Shown: one piece after another, positions 56,097-64,000 of the stretch
How the letters are laid out: each line of letters begins with the position of its first letter
Position numbering within the stretch: position 1 is the stretch's first letter
From: Avena insularis
Lineage: Eukaryota > Streptophyta > Magnoliopsida > Poales > Poaceae
Assembly (NCBI GenBank): GCA_023614405.1
Contig: CM042694.1
Location: 86,039,285 to 86,103,284, forward strand
Direction: 5' to 3'
Length of the DNA stretch: 64,000 nucleotides
Notes under the pieces: model-generated
The model's database searches: none
What the model was told of the DNA's origin: nothing
The model's input: the letters and a program-made list of their open reading frames with translations, nothing else
Position numbers and translations under genes: made by a program

Positions 56097-59000
56097 TGTA
56101 GCATCCCATCTGTCTAACATATGTAATGCTACATGGTCTAGTAATATAATGGCTACTTCCTACATATAATTGTTGCATCATAATTATATCATGCTCATGT
56201 CATCATGCCACCTTGCATTTGAGCATCACATAAAACCCCTTTTCATTTGGTTCTTATCTCATATGCATTATTAATTGTATTTGCCTCTTGATATATTGTA
56301 TTTGGTTCTTGATAAATGCTTGATGCCCAAGTTGAGTTGGGGGCATATATTTTGTCTAACTCCACCATCTTTCTTGTCACCACCCCATCATTCCACCATT
56401 CCACCATATGTGAGAATTTTATTTTATTTGGTTTTACCTCTAGCTCATGTGGGTTGGGATGGATCCATTTCTATTTCTACAGGCTCTCACACTAGCATCT
56501 TGTTGTTTTCACATTATTGATATGTGGAGCCACCTCGGCATGCTTTGTGAGTAATACCTCTTATTCTAGCTTCCATATGGATTGTTTTGGAATATATGTT
56601 CATGTTGGGATATTTTTGGGCTTACTAAATACCTAGTGGCACATACACACTAGCATGTCCCGTTTTTATTCAAATATGAGCATCTCCATCTACTCCACAT
56701 GGAACATTCTTTTATTCTTTTAGCTTGGCCTTACTCCATCATTTTTGGAATGCACAGGCATAAATGCCATGATTATTTATTTTGTTTTCACAAGATTAAA
56801 ACAGGGTATTTAATGCTTTGCATGGGCCATGCAACAATCACCACCTTTTGATCTCCCTTGGTTTTGCTTGGAATTTTTGAGGGGATCCTTCTTGTGAGCT
56901 CTCCTTTTCTCTCTCAATTCCTTTCACCTTGATCTTGTTTCCCTTACCATCCCCCATCCATGCATGCCATGAGTGGCCATATCAAAACCTTCCCCCAAAC
57001 CCTATACACACCCCTTTCTTAACCTAGCTAAGCTCTAACCCTAATCAACCCTTGCCAAGCTAAACCCAAATCCCATGCAAGACCCCCATGCCGAGGCTGG
57101 ACTCTCTCCCTCTCCCTGCCAGCAGGCCCCACCAGCCCCTCTCCCTCCAACCCTAGGCTGAAGCCTTCCCCCCTAACCTAGCTATCTACTCCCTCCCTCC
57201 AACCCTAGATCTCTCTCTACCTTCCTCTCTCCCTGCCAAGCCAGCCCCACTAGCTGAGCCTAGCTCCCTGCCGGCCCTCTCCCCTCTGCTGGGCCACCTG
57301 CAGCTCCACCCTGAGCCCTGCCGAGCTGACCTTCACGTGAGGGTGTAGAGGAAAGGTGGCCGAGACCACCTTTTCCCTTCACCACATCCCCACGGCATCT
57401 CCCTCCCTCTCTGCTTTACCCACTCCCTCCCTCTCGTACCTGGTTACCATCCCCCAGATCCCCAGGGCCCTCGCCCTTCTTCTCACCACCTACCGCCGCC
57501 GTTCCACTCCAACTCCGACCACCGTCGGCCTCACCTTCCTCTCGTCATTACAACCGATGGCGTGGCGATCCCAGGTGTCGAGGAGTACCAGCGTGCACCC
57601 CTGCATCGCCCCGTACGCGCCAGCGAGGAGGAGAATCCTCGGATTTGCCGCTGTACCGTGACGCCGACGAGAAACCCTAGCCGAGCCAGGCGTCTGCAAC
57701 GCTGTCGCCCTGCTGCTCCCCGTTCCAATCCAACCTCTCCAACAAACTCGCGGTGAGCTGAACCATCGCCCTGACATCCTCTCCCTCGCCAACCCCTCCT
57801 GGTCTCGCCGTTCATTTCAGCAAGCGCCCTCTATGCGCCGGCGAGCGCGTGCGTCTGTTCACCGCTGCGTCGCAGAAGTACTCTGAGCTGCGCTTCCCTT
57901 AACCAGCACCAACCCCTCAGCCACCGTAGCGGCTTCGCCTCTGCGCGCACGCCCCCACGTCGCGGGTTCAATTCCCCCTCGCGCCGCGCCGTTTCAGTCG
58001 AGCACCGATCCGTTGACAGCATAGGGAAGATCCACAGTAGCGTGCGCATCTTCCATAAAACCCCTTTTTGTTTTCTCCCTCAACCCGCGGTACCCCAGGC
58101 CCACCAGTCAGCCCCTCTGGCCTTTTTACATAAAACCACCCCAGGTTCCAAGTCCGTAACGCGCGGTCCCCTCGCGCCAATGGCCACTTAACCCTCTTCA
58201 ACGTGGGTCTCGTTTTCATCAGCGGCCTACATGTCGATCTCTTTGGCTGGCTAAGCTGGTGAAATGCTTTGTCGTCGTGCACGCCAGTCAAGAATGGCCC
58301 CACCCATCAGCGACTAGGGCTAGCTGCGGCTGAGTAAAAAAGGGCTGCCCATTTTTTTGTTTTAATAAAATGATTTCTGTAAACGTTTAAATATAAGTTC
58401 AAATCTGTTTTTAAATAACTTTTAAATTATAAATCCAAATAATTCAAATGATATATGTTTTTGAATCAGAAAAATGTGAGGAATTCAAATATGCCATTCA
58501 AAATACCTTTTGAGCAAATCAATTTTCGAAATTGTTTAAATGCAATAAAAAGGCTTTTTCTTAATTAATTAATAACTTTAGTTTTATAACTCCAAATTCG
58601 ACAAAAATAATATGTCTAAATCGATCAGCGCGACGAGCCCGTTCTAACTATGCATTCCATGTTCTGAATTGCAGCATGCATCATATAAATATAAAGTATA
58701 CAACAAGTATTATGAGAGCAAAACATGACTAAAACTTAATAAAATGCTTTACTCTTGTACCCCAGACCTCACCCATGCCATGCTACTTTATTGCCATGTA
58801 AATTGTGCATCATTCATCATGGCATGCTTGTTTGCTTGTCGCATTTCAATACATATGCTTGTGCACTTTATTTATGTTGGCCCTTGTTTGTTTGGTTCTT
58901 CTTCGAATAAACGTTGAGCAGGGGATATATCAGGAATCCTAGGAGCACTATCCAGATCCTTCTCTCGCTTCAACTGAGCTGCCAGGCAAGCACTACCACA

Positions 59001-60707
59001 TGCTTTCATACATATAGTACCTATTGCCTCTATATTATTCTTGCATCATTGAGTCGCGATTGCATTAAATTGAATCCCAAGCACTGCATAGCCTTTACTT
59101 TTAAACCCCACCGAAGCTTGTTCCTCCATCCCATGAGCCATTACTACAGGAGTTGTTTGAGCCATGCAGGTCGTAGAATAGCATGAGTAGGGTATGTGAG
59201 TGTCTGATGGATAACGAGGTACCTAAACAACTTAACCTGAGTAGTAATGGGATAACTAACGAAAGTGGCACCGGTGAGCAATATCTGCTATTTGGTTCTT
59301 CATGCTCACTTATGTCCCGTAGGACCCCGAGTACTTGATTCCTGTTCCTTGACTATTCGCACTATCCACATCCGGGAGGCCTTATGGACCCCCCCTGAGC
59401 CAGAGCTTGATTCATTCTTATTTCTTGAGGCCACAAAGTAGTTTGGGGCTTTATTACTTTCCTGTACTTATGCCATGCTTTACTGCTTTATTTAAGATTG
59501 TGCGAGGAGCACCTGTAATGTTTTGGATGCAGAGTGTTTTCGCGGTATCGACAAGCCCAGTCACACTTTCGGGTTCCCAGTCGTTTACAGCCATTGACGT
59601 AAACCTTGGGTCCGTCTCGGAGCCGGCCAACTTTGTTGCGGGTAGCTTAATGGGGTGCCCCCCTGAAACATTTCTGAATCATGTGATCGCTTTGTCATGA
59701 ATGCCTCGTTGGGTTTTGATTTGGTTTTTCCGAGGTTGATCGAGTGTGTGTTGCTATTTGTGCACCCCTGCAGGGTAAATCTTTCTGAAAGCCGTGTCCG
59801 CGGTTATGGACGACTTGGAGCACAGTTTCTCGATCATAGACAAGTATAACTAAAGTACCGCTTTTAATTTGACTAAGTACCTGACTAGTAAATAGTGCAA
59901 CACTCATAGAATGGTTAATAAAACTGCCAACAGATGGGGGTTGTTCGTCCGCTTTCTCGTTGGTAAGCGAGAAGGAGGATGGATCTGTTAATTATACTGT
60001 TATAACTGTGTTCTTAATTAACGGACATCCGTCTATCTTTGGTTAGGCGGATGGTAGCGAGTATCTATAGACTTGTTAGTTATTATGTTTTGCTGCAATT
60101 GCGTCACCCCAGGTTATGTCCCCTTTAGAGGCATAAAGACTTGCTGAGTACCCATAGGGTCTCACACGATAAATTGTTTGATTCAGATGAACAAGTGTAC
60201 TCGCAAGATGGATACTGGGTGGAGGAGACAGACGATGTTGGCAACGATCACTCGGTGTAGAGATTCCGGGAATGAGGATCCGTGAGATCTGTGGGCGGGA
60301 TGTGTTTATTTATGTGGCATCTTATGCCGATTTGCTTCTTATCCGTACTTGGATCTTGTTTTCCGCTTTCGCCTGATACTCTGATGTTTGATGTATGAGG
60401 AGCTATCCTAAATTATTATCTCTATCTAGGCTATTTGGATCTTGCAGTATGGCGTTGCAATATTTCTATTTCTTTTAGATGGAATGGCTCTGAGGACTGT
60501 TGTATGTGGCTTGCATACATACTCACTTGTGTATGTAGTTGATCCCTTCGCCTGCCGACACGCTTGCTTCTTGTCCCGATGTTCTGAAAATGGTTAGGAC
60601 GGCCGAAAGGTCTACCTGTGAGTGGCCCTTGGCCCCACCGTACTATTTTAACCATTTTTGCTCATCCAGGCATGTAACTAAGAGCGTAATTCACCGAGGT
60701 AGTTACA
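56097..60707 (+). repeat. 3' LTR of element H
   Basis: 4611 bp, aligned along its whole length with the 5' LTR, with scattered substitutions and a few short indels (for example around 58165-58290). Followed by caagc. Confidence 0.95.
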
Positions 60708-60712
60708 CAAGC

Positions 60713-60960
60713 ACAGAGAGAATGCGATTTTGAGCTATGAACTGGAGCTTACTCGGGAGAGAGAAGAAAGTGGCAGGTGAGAGGAGTGGTGGAGGGCCAG
60801 GGGTGGCCCACACCAGGGCATGGCGCCACCTGTGGCAGCGCCACCACCACATGGTGTGCCTGCCTGGTGGGCCCCCCTGGTACCTACCAGGTACTCCTCT
60901 ACCCCTTTTTTCACGTAAAAATTTAATATGAATTTTCTGGAATTTTTCGAGACACTTGGG
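60713..60960 (-). promoter_or_regulatory. GC-rich island of element F upstream of its accessory ORF
   Basis: The minus strand carries GGTACCAGGGGGGCCCACCA and CTTTCTTCTCTCTCCCGAG as in D (30330-30460). H inserted between this island and the donor site, so any internal transcript of F is now disrupted. Confidence 0.45.
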
Positions 60961-61254
60961 CATTTTTTAGGAATAGAAGAATGATTTTTCTAACAGACAA
61001 TTTTATTTTCTTTTGGAAACATGATGCAAGGAAAAAACAAGGCTAGAACTACAGAAGTTCTAGCATGCAAGAAACTAACAACACAAAGAAAACTAAACGA
61101 AAGCAAAAACTAAAATACAAAGGATAGAAATAAACGGAGATAATCATAATGAAAACATTGTTTTGTTCAATGGAATCCTTTTGTTAGCAAGGTTGATCAA
61201 GTCTTGCTACCAAAACAATTGCATATGAGACAAAACTTTGTATTCCACTAATGA
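60961..61254 (-). other. Non-coding spacer after protease in element F
   Basis: Counterpart of 29949-30300 in D. It includes a short hairpin, GCTAGAACT/AGTTCTAGC, at 61042-61064. No RT remnant. Confidence 0.6.
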
Positions 61255-62235
61255 TTATGTTACCTCAACTTTGATAGCAATGGTCCCAATCATAATAGTT
61301 TCAAATTTTTCTTTTGGTATGGGACAATATATTTCTCCAACTTGAATGCCTTCAACATGTTCAATTGAATTGAAACCATAAGTCCTTTCAATCTTCTTGG
61401 GGAAATAGACAGTATACTCCTTGTCATTGACATTGAAGGTCACCTTTCCTTGATTACAATTAATAACAGCTCCTGCAGTATTAAGAAAAGGTCTCCCAAG
61501 AATAATAGACATATTATCATCTTCAGGCATTTCAAACACAACAAAATCAGTTAATATCAAGCAATTATGAGCCACCTGAACAGGTACATCCTCACATATA
61601 CCCATAGGAATAGTGGTAGACTTATCAGCCATTTGCAAAGATATATCAATTGGTATCAATTTTTCAAGCTGAAGCCTCTTATAGAGAGAGAAAGGCATAA
61701 TACTAACTCTAGCTCCCAAATCACACAAAGTAGTTCTAACATAACTGTTCTTAATAGAGCAAGGGATAGTTGGAATCCCTGGGTCTCCAAGTTTCTTAGC
61801 AACCTTACCATTGAAGGAATAATTAGCAAGCAAAGTAGAGATTTCTTCATTAGGGATCTTCATTTTATTCGAGACAATGTCCTTCATATACTTTGAGTAA
61901 GGAGGCAATTTAATAGCATCAGTCAAAGGAATTTGCAAGAATAAAGGTTTCATCCACTCACAAAACTTATTATAGTGTTCAGCTTCCTTTGACTTGTGTT
62001 TCTTATCAGGGAAAGGCATAGGTTTTTGGACCCAAGGTTCTCTTTCACTACCATGTTTCTTAGCAACAAAATCTTCTTTAGTGTATTTAGTATTCTTAGT
62101 GTGGTTTTCAAGTTCTTCTTCAACTTTTTCTTCATTAGGAACTTCATTTTCTTCATTACCACTTTCAGGCCAGATCAGAGATAGATATACTATTAGGATC
62201 TATAGCAGGTTCAGAGGGTTTTACAACAGTTTTAT
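61255..62235 (-). pseudogene. pro: Element F protease
   Basis: The open part is 62019-61255 (MPFPDKKHKSKEAEHYNKF to IAIKVEVT). The catalytic motif is CDLGARVSIMPFSLYKRL, then LQMADKSTTIPMG and EMPEDDNMSIILGRPFLNT. The TAA at 61257-61255 is at the same residue as in D. Upstream, the charged linker is broken by an indel near 62175 and by a one-base insertion in an A-rich run near 62240. Confidence 0.85.
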
Positions 62236-63921
62236 GTTTCTTTTTTCCTTTTCTTACGAGTAGAACCACTATTTTCAGCCTGTTGAGACTCCTGCTCAAT
62301 TCTTTTGGGATGCCCCTCAGGATATAGAGGATCCTGGGTAGCAGCACCACTTCTAGTTCTAATTTCATAAGCATGTTTTTCTTTAGCAGCATTAACTAGC
62401 AAGTCATTTTGCACTTTAACGAGTTGATCTATTTGAGTTTGAACCATTTGAAAGTGTTTAACAATCATTTTAACATCATTAGAGGTTCTTTCCACAATAT
62501 CTTTCAACTCAACAATAGCTCTAGTGTTTTCCATAAGATGATTTTGCACCCTTTTATTAAAGTTATGTTGCTTAACAATAAAGATATCAAATTCTTCTAA
62601 GCATTGATCAGGAGGTTTAGAGTAAGGGATATCACCTTCATCAAAGTGTTGGAGAGAGTGTACCTCAATAGTGGATGAGTAGGGAATAGGATTACATAAT
62701 TCTTCTATAGGAGGTAAATTCTTGACATCTGCAGCTTTAATTCCCTTCTCCTTAAGACATTTCTTAGCTTCCTTCATCACTTCATCATTTAATTCAATAA
62801 CTCCCCTCTTCTTTGATGTTGGAATAGGCACAGGAATAGATGGTTCAGGTACAATTACTTCAGGTATAGCTTGTTTAGGAGGAGTCCAATCTTCATAATT
62901 CTTGCTTATTTTAGCCATTAATTCCTCAGCTTCCTTCGGAGTCCTATTCCTGAAAACACAATCAGCACAACTATCTAGGTATGTCCTAGATTCTTCAGTT
63001 AGTCCATTATAAAATATATCAAGTAGTTCATTCTTAGGTAATGGACTTCCAGCCTGTGCATGAATCAAAGCACAAAACCTTGCCCAAGATTCGGGCAATA
63101 CCTCTTTTTCTCCCTGTTTAATATCAAAAAGTTCCTGCAAAACAGCATGCCTAGCACTAGGAGGAAAATATTTCTGCAGGAAAGTATTAAACAAGCACTC
63201 AGGGCTATCAATAGATCCAGGAGGTAAATTACCAAACCAAGTTTTAGCTTCTCCTTTCAAAGGAAAAAGGGAAAATCTTAACAACAAAGTAAGTACGCAT
63301 TTTAATATCATCAGAAAACAAGCCACTCATGGTAGAAAGTTCATTCATATGTGCTACCGCACTTTCATTCTTAGTCCCACAAAAAGGTTCTTTCTCGATA
63401 ATAGCTATGTAAGATAGATCGAGAGAGAAATCATAATCTTCATCTATAATGTTTATGGGAAAAGCAGCAAACTTAGCAGCAGGAGATAATTTGGGTCTAA
63501 TAGTACGCCTCTCAAGGAGATTCTTAGCAGCGCTCCTATCATGGGTGTTCCTACATTCTTCAATAAACTCATCAGTCATCTCAATATAATCTTCTTCAGC
63601 ATCATAATTCTCAGGTGAGCTAACAGGTGTGGCAGTGTATTCATTAGGAGTTTCGGTATTTCCAGCTATAGTTCTAGCAATCGTAGCATCTAGGAAAGGA
63701 CCTAATGAACCACTCTTATCAAGCACAGTAGAAGCAGCATCATAAGCATCAGAAGTTTCAGATTCAGTAGTGGTAGCAGTGTGTGTAGCATGTGTATGTG
63801 GTGGTGTAAGGAACTTACTCAGAACAGACGGTGAATCAAGAGCAGCAGAGGTGTTCAGAACCGTACCTCTTCTTGTAGTGGATGGTAAAATAGGAACCTT
63901 TCCATCACGAGACTTACCCAT
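62236..63921 (-). pseudogene. gag: Element F gag
   Basis: It starts at the ATG at 63921 (MGKSRDGKVPILPSTTRRG), soon after the primer site. The first frame (63921-63244) holds the T/S/E-rich N-terminus and the first capsid part (DYDFSLDLSYIAIIEKEPF). A one-base insertion near 63262 moves the reading to the second frame, with GEAKTWFGNLPPGSI, FLQKYFPPSARHAVL, ELLDIFYNGLTEESRTYLDS and the helical linker (IVELKDIVERTSNDVKMIVK). Apart from that it is intact to about 62240. Clear relative of D's gag; no zinc knuckle. Confidence 0.85.
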
Positions 63922-63981
63922 GATGGATGGATACCAGCGAACAATAGAGAATCCAAGTGAACTTGATAAATAAAGCTATGT

Positions 63982-63999
63982 TCCCCGGCAACGGCGCCA
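63982..63999 (-). promoter_or_regulatory. Primer-binding site of element F
   Basis: The minus strand reads TGGCGCCGTTGCCGGGGA, a full match to the complement of plant tRNA-Asp. The window ends one base later, so the 5' LTR lies just outside. Confidence 0.9.
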
Positions 64000-64000
64000 G

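Larger units (their letters stand above)
46143..60707 (+). mobile_element. Element H: full-length Tekay-like Gypsy chromovirus
   Basis: 14.6 kb with LTRs of 4.6 kb (46143-50759 and 56097-60707) starting TGTAGCATCCCATCTG and ending GTAGTTACA, flanked by caagc. The initiator-Met primer site, gag with CCHC knuckle, protease, RT, RNase H, integrase and chromodomain appear in Gypsy order, and GTGGGGGAGACT forms the polypurine tract. Very long LTRs plus a C-terminal chromodomain point to the Tekay clade. Gag is frame-broken and pol has six internal stops, so the copy is inactive. Confidence 0.95.
41061..64000 (-). mobile_element. Element F: second copy of the D family, minus strand, incomplete at right
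   Basis: On the minus strand: primer site (63999-63982), gag, protease, GC-rich leader split by H, putative intron, accessory ORF, non-coding domain, polypurine tract and 3' LTR. The 5' LTR must begin about 11 bp beyond the right edge. Gene content and order equal element D, including the missing RT and integrase. Confidence 0.92.

Noticed and set aside
61042..61064. GCTAGAACT hairpin as a terminator
   Set aside because: D's matching region does not preserve the stem, so it is probably incidental.

Overview
The window is nuclear DNA from a large-genome grass, most likely a Pooideae cereal relative (Triticeae or close kin). It consists entirely of nested LTR retrotransposons. No host gene, rRNA, tRNA gene or CRISPR array is supported. 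The grass assignment rests on LTRs and reading frames that I recognise from memory as Angela/BARE-like (Copia), Sabrina-like and Athila-like (Gypsy) and Tekay-like chromovirus (Gypsy). No database was searched.

Layout, with element letters used throughout. B (minus strand, 1-391 and 14469-17990) is the oldest visible host, an Athila-like Gypsy with gag, protease and an accessory ORF. A (plus, 392-14463, TSD tccat) is a Sabrina-like non-autonomous Gypsy inserted in B's accessory ORF. C (plus, 4799-12340) is an Angela/BARE-like Copia inserted in A. Two truncated A-like LTR starts (17991-18288 and 18289-18568) interrupt B's gag. E (minus, from 18569) is a gag-only element with a 2.4 kb LTR. D (plus, 21075-35609, TSD ccaac) is an Athila-like element inserted in E, and carries G (24909-29647, TSD attaa), a solo LTR of the Tekay-like family. 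F (minus, 41061 to beyond 64000) is a second copy of the D family, inserted in E's gag. H (plus, 46143-60707, TSD caagc) is a full-length Tekay-like chromovirus inserted in F.

The target-site duplications found (tccat, ccaac, attaa, caagc, and ttagg/tgagg for C) order the insertions: B, then A and C on the left, and B, LTR1, LTR2, E, then D+G and F+H on the right. Only H and C retain a pol region, and both are broken. A, B, D, E and F all lack reverse transcriptase and integrase, so most of the sequence belongs to elements that must be moved in trans.

The most interesting signal is a shared module in B, D and F. Directly after the protease stop lies a GC-rich island, then a 5' splice-site-like GTATG, a spacer of 220-225 bases, an acceptor-like TTTCAG or TTTTAG, the ATG of an Athila-ORF1-like accessory protein, and then an internal polypurine-like tract. 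This suggests a separately transcribed and spliced accessory gene. Secondary signals are a duplicated primer-binding site inside an inverted repeat (A), a pol whose six internal stops all fit methylated-cytosine decay (H), and a tandem duplication across an LTR/polypurine-tract boundary (E).
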